Shown here in pieces: positions 25,173 to 34,406 of a DNA stretch of 64,000 bases; the stretch's first letter is position 1; every line of letters begins with the position of its first letter. The notes under the pieces are model-generated. The model searched no databases, had not been told where the DNA came from, and saw only the letters and a program-made list of their open reading frames with translations. The stretch is from Propionibacteriaceae bacterium (GTDB taxonomy: Bacteria; Actinomycetota; Actinomycetes; Propionibacteriales; Propionibacteriaceae). The stretch is taken from positions 62,001-126,000 of the forward strand of contig JADKFR010000007.1 of the NCBI GenBank assembly GCA_016717345.1. The letters run 5' to 3'. The translations under genes were made by a program, and so were the position numbers.

Positions 25173-26218
25173 GCGGCCACCCGCGTTTCGCCGCGGGCCG
25201 CCAGCGCCTCGTTGAGCGGGCCGACCTCCCAGAGCCGGGCGAAGCCGTCCGACCACTTCTGCGGCAGCAGGCCGACCTCAGCGGCGTGCCCTGCCGAGGT
25301 CTTCAGGGTCGAGGCCAGCGGGTCGGCGGTGAACGTCAACTGCTTCCAGGAGGCGTTCAGCAGGTCGGGGGCGATGTCCTGCTCGGTGATCTTCTTGATC
25401 TGGCCGGCCACCGCCGTCCGCGCCGTCGCCGGGTCGGCCTCGATCAGCGCCAGGGCGTCGAGATGCGCCTCCAGGAAGGCCCGCACGAGGTCGGGGTGCT
25501 GCTGGACGAAGGCCGTGCGGGCAATCACGTTGGTGGTGACGAACTCGCCGTCCGGCCACAGCGAGGCCTCGTCCACCAGCACCGTGCCGCCCGCCTGCAC
25601 CAGCCGCGTCGCGTACGGCTCGGGCACCCAGGCTCCATCGATCTGGCCCGCTGTGAAGGCCTGGACGGCCGCCGAGTTCGCCTGCGGCAGGATGCTGACA
25701 TCACCGCCCCCCTCCTTGGTGGCCGTGAGGCCCTGGGTACCGAGCCAGTGACGCAGGGCGATGTCCTGGGTGTTGCCGAGCTGCGGAGTGGCGAGCTTCC
25801 GGCCGCGGAGTTCGGCGGCGGACGTGATGTCGGGCCGGACGACCAGCGAGGCGCCCCCCGAGGTGGACCCGGCGATCACCCGGACCCCCTCACCCCGGGA
25901 CTGGAGGTAGGCCGTGATCGTCGGATTCGGCCCGATGTAGCTGATGTCGAGTGAACCGCTCAGGATCGCCTGCAGCACGTCCGGACCGGCGTTGAACGAT
26001 TTGGCCGCCACACTCGCCCCGGCCGCGCCCAGCCGCTTGGCCAGGTAGCCCTCGGCGTCGGCGACCAGCCCGGGCGCGTGGGTGAGGTTGGGGAAGTAGC
26101 CGACGTTGACGACCGGCGGTGAGGCGGTCGCCGGGCCCGAGCAGGCTGCCAGCAGTCCACCGAGCACGACGAGGGCGAGGCCGCGCGCCAACTGTCGGAC
26201 GGTGGGCAAGGATTTCAC
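25169..26218 (-). CDS. ssuA: ABC transporter substrate-binding lipoprotein, sulfonate type
   Basis: A 349-residue binding protein with a signal peptide ending in the lipobox LLAAC (C26). The mature part opens VVNVGYFPNLTHAPGLVADAEGYLAKRL and goes on AILSGSLDISYIGPNPTITAYL, the pattern of the SsuA/TauA/NMT1-like family that binds aliphatic sulfonates. The GTG at 26218 has AGGAG about nine bases upstream. A 25-codon ORF ending in MCCGC lies about 110 bases upstream on the same transcript and suggests induction under cysteine shortage. First gene of ssuABC; the order here is A, B, C. Confidence 0.87.
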   Translation of the reverse strand: MKSLPTVRQLARGLALVVLGGLLAACSGPATASPPVVNVGYFPNLTHAPGLVADAEGYLAKRLGAAGASVAAKSFNAGPDVLQAILSGSLDISYIGPNPTITAYLQSRGEGVRVIAGSTSGGASLVVRPDITSAAELRGRKLATPQLGNTQDIALRHWLGTQGLTATKEGGGDVSILPQANSAAVQAFTAGQIDGAWVPEPYATRLVQAGGTVLVDEASLWPDGEFVTTNVIARTAFVQQHPDLVRAFLEAHLDALALIEADPATARTAVAGQIKKITEQDIAPDLLNASWKQLTFTADPLASTLKTSAGHAAEVGLLPQKWSDGFARLWEVGPLNEALAARGETRVAA

Positions 26219-26325
26219 GATGGTTGCTCCTGGCTGCGGGGGTCGGGGAGCCGGGCATCATGGGCCCGAAAAGCAGAAATCGCCGGGCCTCACGACCCGA
26301 CGACGTCAAATGACTGCGAGCGTGA

Positions 26326-26403
26326 TCAACACCCGCAACACATCAGACCGCGCGCACCAGAACCGAGACCACTGGTCTCGATCACGGCGGGCTGTCTGAG
26401 CAT
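26326..26403 (-). CDS. Cysteine leader peptide of ssuABC
   Basis: A 25-codon ORF that starts MLRQPAVIETSG and ends GLMCCGC before TGA. Three of its last four codons are for cysteine. It has no ribosome site, but the ATG lies exactly seven bases after the -10 box TACGGT, so the mRNA should start at the ATG itself. It precedes the ssuA start by about 108 bases. Its position, size, leaderless form and C-terminal cysteines match the mini-ORF in front of cysE and the polycysteine attenuators known from mycobacteria. The remaining leader (26219-26325) may hold the switching structure; no other gene is seen there. Confidence 0.72.
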   Translation of the reverse strand: MLRQPAVIETSGLGSGARGLMCCGC

Positions 26404-26410
26404 GGGCTCG

Positions 26411-26440
26411 ACCGTAGGTGCCGCCGCCTGCCGCTGTCAA
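26411..26440 (-). promoter_or_regulatory. Promoter of the ssu leader transcript
   Basis: On the minus strand TTGACA (26440-26435), an 18-base spacer, then TACGGT (26416-26411), then seven bases to the leader ATG. This is the best sigma-70-type promoter in the window. The rest of 26404-26559 holds only the end of the preceding operon. Confidence 0.7.
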
Positions 26441-26559
26441 GCCCTGGAGCTGGACGGCAGAGGTTCACTTCGCGAGACAGTCAGGTTCACTGGCCGAGAT
26501 CATCCCCTGACAACACCCTCCTGATCGCCCGCCTCCCGGCCTTCCTGGCAAGCGCCGGC

Positions 26560-29084
26560 CTATTCGTGGTGCAGGGCGGCCACGACGTCCAGCCGGGCGG
26601 CCGACCGGGCCGGCCCGAGGGCGGCGAGCACCCCGAAGACGAGACCGACCACAACGGTCGCGATCAGCCCCGACCACGGGAACGAGTAGGGCATCTGCCA
26701 CCCGACGGCCCCCATCGCGGTCACCAGCGCATACCCGAGCCACAGCCCGGAGATGGCACCCAGGGCTGTTCCGATCACCGACAGCAGCAGCGACTCGGCC
26801 ATCACCATCCGCCGGATCTGCCGCCGGGTGGCACCGACGGCCCGCAGCATGCCGATCTCACGGGTTCGGGCCAGCACGCTGATGGCCAGGGTGTTGACGA
26901 GCGCGAGCAGCGACGGCAACGCCAGAGCCGCCACCAGCACGTCGAAGATGACGATGGTCTGGCTGAAGGTCGCCATCTGCTCGGCCCGCCAGGATTCCGA
27001 TTCGTAGAGCCGGAACGCCGGGTAGTCCGCGACGATCCGGGCGATCCGGATCCGAGTGTCGTCGGGATCGGCGCCCGGCTTCCGGTTGGCCATCACCAGC
27101 ACGTCGGCGGTCACGTTGAAGTCCCGCTCCAGGTTGGTCTGGGACGCGTACAGCGTCGACAGCTTCGCGTTGAGGTAGTCGTTCCCGATGCCCGCCAGAT
27201 GGTACGTGCGGATCCCGTTGGGCGTCTCCAGCCGGACAGCCTGGCCGACCACGAGGCTGTGCTGGGCGGCGTAGATGCCGTTGGCGATCAACCAGCGTCC
27301 GCTGCGCAACTGGGCGACGGCGGCATCGGAGGAACCGGTGTTCCAGTCGAAAGCCGCCACCTTGAGATAGGCATCCGGATCGATGCCGATCACCTGCACG
27401 GCGGTGCCGTCCACTTTGCCCTGGGTGATCCGCAGGCTGGAGACCGCAGCGATGCCGGGGGCGTGCCGGATCTCGGCGGCGAGCCGGGGCCCGGCGGCGA
27501 CGTTGCCCTGCCCCAGGATGATCGACTGGGGAATCACCAGGTAGTCGGCCGACAGCGACTTGTCGAGGTAGCTGATGAACCCGGCGAAGATCGAGGTCAC
27601 CATGCTGATCATCGCCACGATGGACGCGAGCCCGAGCATGACGGCGGTCACGGTGACGGCGCTGCGTCCGGGGTTGCGCTGCAGGTTGCTGCGCGCGATC
27701 GCGCCTTCGCGTGAGAAGAGCAGTTCCAACGGGCCCGCGGCCCAATCGGCCACCGGGTTCACCACCGCCGGGGCCACCAGCGCGATCCCCACCAGGAAGG
27801 CCACCGAACCGCCCCCGACCAGCAGTGCCGCACCGCTGGTCAAGCCGAACAGCGCGGCCAGGATCACCCCGACCCCGACCCACGCCCGGTGGCCGACCCG
27901 TCGCTCGAAGACTTCACCGAGTTGGGGGCGCATCGCATCCATGGGTGTCACGCGACCCGCGGAACGGGCGGGTAGGACGGCGGCCGCGACGGTCACCCCG
28001 ATGCCCAGCACGATCGACTGCACCCAGGTCGCGGGCGTGAACAGCGGGCCGCCGACCTTGAAGTGCATCACCGATTCGAAGATGGGGGCCATCACCGCGA
28101 ACATGCCGGCGGCGAAGGCCCACCCGGCGACGATTCCCAGCGCGGTCCCGATGATCCCCTGGCACAGGGACTCGACCAGGAAGACCGCTGTCACAGTGCG
28201 GCGCCGCATCCCGATGGCGCGCAGCATCCCGATGTCGCGCCGGCGCTCGGCGACCACCGTCCGGAAGCTGTTGAGGATGATGAACCCGGCGGTGGCAAGC
28301 GCAAACACTCCGAACATCGAGAACGCGAAGTTCGCCACGCCCAACGAGGCCAGCAGGCTGGACTCGGTCGACAGCCCGCCCACCTGATAGTCGGGACCGA
28401 GCGCGGCAGCCACCGCCTGTTCCGTGGCGGTGCGGTCGGCTCCCTCGGTGAACACGGCCTCGATCTGGGTGATCCGGTTTCCGAAACCAAACAGTTGCTG
28501 CGCGGCCCCCAGGGTGAGGTACACCTGCTCCTGCCCGGGCAGGGTCGCTTCGTCGAGCAGGCCGACCACCCGGAATCGGGAGGTGCCACCGGCCGCCGGC
28601 AGCACCAGGTTGTCGCCCACCCGTAGCCCGAGCTCATCGGCCAGATCGCTGTTCAGCACCACCGTCGCGGCGTCCCCGGCGGCGAGCATCCGTCCCTCGG
28701 CCAACCGGAAGTCGTGGATGCTCGTGGCGCTGGTCACGTCGACGCCGACCACCACCACCTGGGCGAGGCGGTCGGCGGAATCGTTCGCCTCGTGCGGGAG
28801 GGGTGCCGTGCGCTGGACTCCGGGGCTCACCGTGTCGATCTGCGGGACGCCGGCGAGCCGGTCGACCACGTCGGGATCGAACGGCTGGTTGTACGCGCTG
28901 GTCACGGTCAGGTCGACCTTGCCCGCCGCCGAGAGCAGGTTGTGGGTGAAGGCGTCCACCATGGCCGGCAGGATGCCGTTCAGCCCGAACGTGAGCATCA
29001 CGCCGAAGACCACCGCCAGCGTGGTCAGCAACGAGCGGGCGCCACGCCCTCGCAGGTAGCGCCAGGCCAGGGTGGGCACCAGGG

Positions 29085-29088
<4 letters not shown>
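26560..29088 (-). CDS. ABC transporter permease, FtsX/MacB-like (duplicated)
   Basis: An 842-residue membrane protein with two FtsX-type permease units. A first helix (LLTTLAVVFGVMLTFGLNGIL) is followed by a large external domain, then helices around 270-420, a linking helix pair, a second external domain (LADEI-like AAEIRHAPGIAAVSSLR) and the last helices. The FtsX cytoplasmic signatures RRRDIGMLRAIGMRRRTV and RTREIGMLRAVGATRRQI are both present. It probably exports or extracts lipids or peptides, or transmits force, with the LolD-like ATPase and HlyD-like adaptor of the operon. The GTG at 29088 overlaps the ATPase stop. Last gene of the TetR-controlled operon. Confidence 0.88.
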
Positions 29089-29822
<734 letters not shown>

Positions 29823-29830
29823 GACGCACC

Positions 29831-31087
29831 TCAGCTCGTCCGGACCCGCTGGCCGTCCGTGAGGGCGCTGGCACCAGTGGTGACCACCCGATCCCCCTCG
29901 CGGACGCCGGACAGGACCTGCGCGAAGCTGTCGGTCGACGCACCGATGGTCACCTGCTGGCGACGGACGGTGTCATCGGCCGCCAACACGAACACCACCC
30001 GCCTGGTGCCATCGTTCAACACCGACTCGATCGGGACGGTCAAGGCGTCAGGGATCGCCTCCACCACGATGGCTGCCGACCCGCTCATGCCGGCGAACAG
30101 CCGGGTGCCCCCCGCATCGAACGAGATCGTCACGTCGAAGGCCACGCTGCCCGTCCCGGTGCTTTCGGCGACCGACTCCACCCGCTTCACCCTGCCGGTG
30201 AAGCTCCGCTCGGGGAAGGAGTCGAGAGTGACACTCGCCGCCTGGCCCTTGTCGACCGACGCGATGTCCGACTCGTTCACCGATGCCTCGAAGTCGAGCC
30301 TGGCCGGGTCCACCACGGTCAGGACCGCCACCCCGGGGGTCACCCCGGAGCCCTTTTCGACCGTGCCGTTGAAGTGCACGGTCCCCGCGAAGGGTGCGGT
30401 CAGTTCGGCTGCGGCGAGGTGACGCTCGGCCAACGCCAAGGACGTCGAGGCGGCGGCCGCCGCCTGCTCGGCAGCCGCCCGTGCCAGCGTCACGCGCGAG
30501 GACGCCGAGAGCCGGCTGAGCGAGGCCTGGGCCGCCTTGAGGGCGGCGTCGGCCTGGGCCTTGGCTGCCTTCAAGGTGCGCAGGGTCGGCTTCATGAGGT
30601 GCTGTTCCTCGTCGGTCGCGTGGTGGTAATCGTGACGGTAGGACGAGTAGTTCTTGGACGCCGCGTGCACCTGCGCCCGGGCCGCCGACAGCGCGGCGTT
30701 CGCCGCAGCCCGCTCGATCGCACCGGGCACGCCGTTGTTCACAGCCTCCAGTTGGGCCCTGGCCGCCGTGCGGGCCGCCTGGGCCTCCACGACGGCGAGC
30801 CGCAGCGTCGAGGTGTCCATGACGGCCACCACGGCGCCCGCCTTGACACTGTCACCGTCGCGAACCTTCACCGCCGCCAGAGTGCCGGGCGCCGGTGGGT
30901 ACACCCCGGAGGAATGGGCGGTCGCCAGCGACCCGGCGGCGTCCACGGTGATGCTCAGCGGTGCCACGACGGCCTCCGCGGTGGCGATCTGGGGACGGTT
31001 GTTGGCCGTCGACCAGAGGTAGCCGCCGGCGAGTGCCACCACGGCGGCGAGGGTGATGCCTGTTGCGGCAATGGTCTTCTTCTTCAT
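29831..31087 (-). CDS. HlyD-family periplasmic adaptor (membrane fusion protein)
   Basis: A 418-residue protein with an N-terminal signal anchor (IAATGITLAAVVALAGGYLW), then half of a lipoyl/barrel-sandwich domain (LSITVDAAGSLA, VKVRDGDSVKAGAVVAVMD), a long alanine-rich coiled coil (about residues 95-225), the other barrel half (LTAPFAGTVHFNGTVEKGSGVTPG) and a beta-barrel (ASVDKGQAASVTLDSFPERSFTGRVKRV) plus C-terminal domain. In Gram-positive bacteria such adaptors join MacB/FtsX-like permeases. The ATG overlaps the TetR stop (ATGA). Confidence 0.88.
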   Translation of the reverse strand: MKKKTIAATGITLAAVVALAGGYLWSTANNRPQIATAEAVVAPLSITVDAAGSLATAHSSGVYPPAPGTLAAVKVRDGDSVKAGAVVAVMDTSTLRLAVVEAQAARTAARAQLEAVNNGVPGAIERAAANAALSAARAQVHAASKNYSSYRHDYHHATDEEQHLMKPTLRTLKAAKAQADAALKAAQASLSRLSASSRVTLARAAAEQAAAAASTSLALAERHLAAAELTAPFAGTVHFNGTVEKGSGVTPGVAVLTVVDPARLDFEASVNESDIASVDKGQAASVTLDSFPERSFTGRVKRVESVAESTGTGSVAFDVTISFDAGGTRLFAGMSGSAAIVVEAIPDALTVPIESVLNDGTRRVVFVLAADDTVRRQQVTIGASTDSFAQVLSGVREGDRVVTTGASALTDGQRVRTS

Positions 31088-31788
31088 GGCTGGTTCCCCT
31101 CGAGCGAGGTGTGGAGTGCCTTGATGGCAGCGAGGGTCTCAGCTCCGAACGGGACGGCGAAGGTCCCTTCCCGCACGCCGAGGATCCGGTCCTGCGCCTG
31201 CCACAGGGCGGCAGAGCCGGTCTGCAGGACGTCGACGAATGCATCCTGATCCGGTGCCGCCACCGCTCGCAGCCAGAGATGGTCGGCCGCCTCGAACCAG
31301 AGCAGCAGCACGAGATCGGCGGCCGCCTCGGCGTCGGTCACCGCCAGCGACCCGTCAGCGATCCCGTCCGAAATCACCGGGCGCAGCACCGTTCGGGCGT
31401 GCTCTCGCCAAGCATCGAAGAGCCGGTGGCGCAGGGCGTAGTTGACGTCGCGGTAGAGGAAGGGCGCGACGCTGACGTCGAAGGTCTCGGCCTTGTAGGC
31501 GGCGGCGGCGTCCATCAGCGTCCGGATCCGTTCGGCAGCCGTGCCGGGCGCCGCCGCGACCTGGGTCGACAGGTGCGCGAAGAGCGCCTCGCCCAGGCGT
31601 TGCACCAGTTGCAGTTGGAGGTCGGCCTTGGAGCTGAAGTAGTGGTAGAAGGTGCCCTTGGCGACCCCGGCGCTCTGGGTCACCTGTTCGACGCTCATCG
31701 CCTCGAAGCCGTCGCTGCGGCACAACGCGAACGCCACGTCGAGGAGTTCTTCCCGACGCAGCTCCGGAGCCTTGGTCACTCGTGCCAC
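31084..31788 (-). CDS. TetR-family regulator
   Basis: A 234-residue regulator whose N-terminal helix-turn-helix is REELLDVAFALCRSDGFEAMSVEQVTQSAGVAKGTFYHYFSSKADL, a textbook TetR domain. The ligand-binding part is helical. It heads the operon TetR, HlyD, ATPase, permease, all with overlapping or nearly touching ends, so it probably represses its own operon and lifts when the pump substrate binds. A perfect palindrome sits 17 bases before its ATG and just after a TAGACT -10 box, as expected for autorepression. Ligand unknown. Confidence 0.92.
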   Translation of the reverse strand: MARVTKAPELRREELLDVAFALCRSDGFEAMSVEQVTQSAGVAKGTFYHYFSSKADLQLQLVQRLGEALFAHLSTQVAAAPGTAAERIRTLMDAAAAYKAETFDVSVAPFLYRDVNYALRHRLFDAWREHARTVLRPVISDGIADGSLAVTDAEAAADLVLLLWFEAADHLWLRAVAAPDQDAFVDVLQTGSAALWQAQDRILGVREGTFAVPFGAETLAAIKALHTSLEGNQP

Positions 31789-31804
31789 CGAGCCTCGCCC
31801 CCTT

Positions 31805-31821
31805 TGACCGACCGTCGGTCA
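31805..31821 (-). promoter_or_regulatory. TetR operator
   Basis: Perfect palindrome TGACCGAC-C-GTCGGTCA (17 bp). On the minus strand TAGACT, a likely -10 box, immediately precedes it, so a bound repressor would cover the transcription start of the TetR operon. Confidence 0.75.
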
Positions 31822-31945
31822 GTCTACCCCGAACGGCCGTCGCCGGCGGCGATTGCGCCTGATGAGGGTGGACGGGAGGGGCCGCGCGCGGGACGATGCT
31901 GGCGTGCGCCGCCATCCGGAGGCCGTTGATCGACCAGGGGGCCAG

Positions 31946-32500
31946 ATGGAGGGGGACAAAAAGTTCCTGGAACGCCCGGTTGCGATCGTGGGGCTGGTCG
32001 GGGGCCTGGTGGGCATCGTGGCGGCGGGGGTAGGCATCTACTCCGGTCTGGCCGCGGTCGCTCCGCAGCCGACGATCAACACCGCCCAGGCCAGGATCGA
32101 CGAATGCCTGGCCACCCACGGCCTCAGCCAGGCCAGCGAGCGGCGCGAGGCCGACGGCGACCGTTGGTACCTCCGCGCCTGTAGTTGGCCGGCCCCCACC
32201 GGTGCGGGAGCCGACGGCTTCAGCGAGATCACCGTCCGGACGCAGGCAGGTCCCGGCCGGTCCGAAGCGGACGGGATGACGGTCGCCCACATCTTCACCA
32301 GCACCTGCCGCGACCTCGAGGTCACCTACCTGTTCGACAACCAGGGCTCCCTCGTTCCCGAGCAGCCCCTCCGACTGACCAAGGGAGAGGTGCGGCGCGT
32401 CGAGGGCGGGTCGGTGGCCACGGGCGTGGAACCGGGTCGTGACGAGTTCGTGGCGCTGTCCAGCCTCCGCTACACGCTGGACGGGGCCCGCTGCGTCTGA
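31946..32500 (+). CDS. Hypothetical membrane-anchored protein
   Basis: A 184-residue protein with a short cytoplasmic N-terminus (MEGDKKFLERP), one hydrophobic helix (VAIVGLVGGLVGIVAAGVGIYSG) and an external domain of about 145 residues with four cysteines (DECLATHG, LRACSWP, TSTCRDLEVTY, GARCV at the very end) that could form two disulfides. I do not recognise the family. The ATG at 31946 has AGGGGGC upstream; a longer frame from 31853 would place a polar, arginine-rich stretch before the anchor and is less likely. It is divergent from the TetR operon. Confidence 0.65.
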   Translation: MEGDKKFLERPVAIVGLVGGLVGIVAAGVGIYSGLAAVAPQPTINTAQARIDECLATHGLSQASERREADGDRWYLRACSWPAPTGAGADGFSEITVRTQAGPGRSEADGMTVAHIFTSTCRDLEVTYLFDNQGSLVPEQPLRLTKGEVRRVEGGSVATGVEPGRDEFVALSSLRYTLDGARCV

Positions 32501-32546
32501 TCGGGACGCCCTACGATGGCTCTCACACCTACTTAGGAGCGCACCG

Positions 32547-32873
32547 ATGATCCTCGCCACCCCCGTCACCGCTGATGGCCTCTCCGCCGCCGCCTGGGGC
32601 CGGGCCCACTGGGTCGGGGTAGCCGAGGTCACCGCGGGTGAGATCACCGCCTGGCAGATCCACGAGGTGGCTTGGGACGAGTCCCATGACGAGGGCACCG
32701 AAGGCTCACACCACGCGCGGATCGTGCGCTTCCTCAAGGAACATGCCATCGAGGCCGTGGTGGTCGACCACATGGGTCCCGGAATGGTCCAGGTGATGAC
32801 CACGATGAAGATCCCGCTCCTGCCGGCGACCGCGGGCGACGCGCGCGCGTCCATCCTGGCGGCGCTGGCCTAA
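32547..32873 (+). CDS. Dinitrogenase iron-molybdenum cofactor domain (NifX/NifB-like) protein
   Basis: A 108-residue single-domain protein of the NifX/NafY/NifB-C group, whose larger members carry FeMo-cofactor. It begins MILATPVTADGLSAAAWGRAHWVGVAEV and contains SHHARIVRFLKEHAIEAVVVDHMGPGMVQVMTTMKIPLLPA, the usual core. Lone homologues are common in organisms without nitrogenase and their role is not known; metal-cluster handling is likely. TTAGGAGC gives a good ribosome site, and TACGAT at 32511-32516 a plausible -10 box. Convergent with the rhomboid-like gene, only eight bases away. Confidence 0.85.
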   Translation: MILATPVTADGLSAAAWGRAHWVGVAEVTAGEITAWQIHEVAWDESHDEGTEGSHHARIVRFLKEHAIEAVVVDHMGPGMVQVMTTMKIPLLPATAGDARASILAALA

Positions 32874-32881
32874 GGCTCCGC

Positions 32882-33697
32882 TCAGCTCTTCCGGAGCCGC
32901 TCGCGCAGCCGGAGCAGTTCGCGGCGCTGCGCCGCGCTCAGGCTGTGGATCCCCTTGTCGTTGATCTGGTCGAGGAGCGCGTCGAGTTGCTCGCGGTCCG
33001 TGCGGCTGCGGCGCTCGTCCCGCAACTGGGCACGGGAAACCCGCGGCGCGCGGGAGCTCTTGACGCGAGGCGTCCGACCGGAACGGCGGCCCCCCGGGAT
33101 CCAGGCATACTCGCGCAGTAGCCCCGTCTGCTTGGCCACCAGGGCGACCAGGACCAGGCTGAGCAAGAGGCTCACCAACTCACTCCCAGCGCGGGACGCG
33201 AGCATCCCCAGCGCCTGGACGCCGACCAGCACCACCCCGATCACCCACGCCGGGATGCCGAAGAAGAACTTCCGCAGCGGGTACTCCGCAATCCACAACA
33301 ACAGGATCACGAACTCGATGAGCCCGAAGCCGGCCAGCCCGGCGCCGGCCCCGAACAGCACGGCGGTGAGCGTGGCGGCAACCGTCAGTCCTGCCCAGAC
33401 CCCCACCAGCAGCCAGATCATGCGGGTGCGGCCGATCAGGTTCTCCAGTTCGGTCCCGAAGTACCAGAAGAAGAACAGCGTCAACACGCTCCACAGCGAG
33501 AGCCCCTCGGCGAAGGGCCAGGTCACCAGCCGCCACAGCTGACCCGACGCCACGGCAGTCGGCGAGAAGGACAGCAGCGCGGGCAGGGACGGCACCACGA
33601 CCCAGGCGAGCCAGGACGCGGCCACGCCCAGGACGACAGACATGACCGTTGTCACGTCCAGCCGACCGAGGCGGAACCACGGTTCACCAGAGTTCAT
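32882..33697 (-). CDS. Rhomboid-fold membrane protein lacking the catalytic serine
   Basis: A 271-residue protein with about six hydrophobic helices. LWRLVTWPFAEGLSLWSVLTLFFFWYFGTELE matches the L1/TM2 region of rhomboids (H-x-N replaced by S-x-L), but the GxSG catalytic loop reads GAGAGLAGFG with no serine and no histidine is found in the sixth helix. It is therefore likely a non-proteolytic, derlin/iRhom-like member. The cytoplasmic tail is basic and ends with INDKGIHSLSAAQRRELLRLRERLRK, a motif often found at the end of bacterial rhomboid-like proteins. The ATG at 33697 is preferred to an earlier start at 33724. Partner unknown. Confidence 0.75.
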   Translation of the reverse strand: MNSGEPWFRLGRLDVTTVMSVVLGVAASWLAWVVVPSLPALLSFSPTAVASGQLWRLVTWPFAEGLSLWSVLTLFFFWYFGTELENLIGRTRMIWLLVGVWAGLTVAATLTAVLFGAGAGLAGFGLIEFVILLLWIAEYPLRKFFFGIPAWVIGVVLVGVQALGMLASRAGSELVSLLLSLVLVALVAKQTGLLREYAWIPGGRRSGRTPRVKSSRAPRVSRAQLRDERRSRTDREQLDALLDQINDKGIHSLSAAQRRELLRLRERLRKS

Positions 33698-33752
33698 GAC
33701 GCAAGGGTGCCAGATGAAGCCCAACGCCCGTCCCGCTGCCGGCCCAGGCGAA

Positions 33753-34403
33753 TCACCACGTGGGCCAGCGCAGGATCAGGTCGGCACCGGCCCTGTGTGA
33801 GGCGACCAGGGCGGCGTTGCGTTCGTCGGAGCCCAGGACGTGGGCCCGCGCATGATCCGGGTCCTTGCCGAAGTGCTCATGACGTTCGATCAGCCGGTGG
33901 ACCCGCAGCGTTTCGTCGGGGGCCTCCAGGAACCACACCTCGTCGAGGTGGGCGCGGACCCGGCGCCAGGCAGCGTCCGGGTGCAGCAGGTAGTTGCCTT
34001 CGGTGAGCACGATCGGGCACTCGCGCGGGATGCCGATCGCTCCGGCGACGGGATCCTCGATCTCGCGCCGAAACTCGGGGGCGTACACGATGTCGTCGGT
34101 GTTGCGGCGTAACCGCTCCAGGAGCGCCGCGTAACCGTCCGGGTCGAAGGTGTCCGGGGCGCCGCGCCGGGTTGCCCGCTCGTCGGCGGCGATCACCGAT
34201 CTCGCGAGGTGGAAACCGTCCATCGGAACGACCACCGTCGCCCCGGCCTGGACGGTGTTCAAGGCCTCGACCAGCATCCCGGCGAAGGTGGACTTCCCGG
34301 CCCCGGGGGCACCGCAGATGCCGATGATCAGCCGGGACGCACCCGCCGCCCGGGCAAGCAGCCGGGCGGCGAGTGCGGTCGGATCAGCAGATTCGGATGC
34401 CAT
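33753..34403 (-). CDS. Nucleoside/sugar kinase of the uridine-kinase-like family (FrcK-like)
   Basis: A 216-residue P-loop kinase: Walker A GAPGAGKST, then VVVPMDGFHLARSVI, and the lid-type region RRGAPDTFDPDGYAALLERL. This arrangement is that of the uridine kinase/pantothenate kinase superfamily. Members next to frcBCA-type sugar transporters are called FrcK in rhizobia and are thought to act on an imported sugar. Here it directly follows the ATPase gene of such a transporter (three bases apart), so the same role is inferred. The sugar is not known. Confidence 0.8.
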   Translation of the reverse strand: MASESADPTALAARLLARAAGASRLIIGICGAPGAGKSTFAGMLVEALNTVQAGATVVVPMDGFHLARSVIAADERATRRGAPDTFDPDGYAALLERLRRNTDDIVYAPEFRREIEDPVAGAIGIPRECPIVLTEGNYLLHPDAAWRRVRAHLDEVWFLEAPDETLRVHRLIERHEHFGKDPDHARAHVLGSDERNAALVASHRAGADLILRWPTW

Positions 34404-34406
34404 CGA

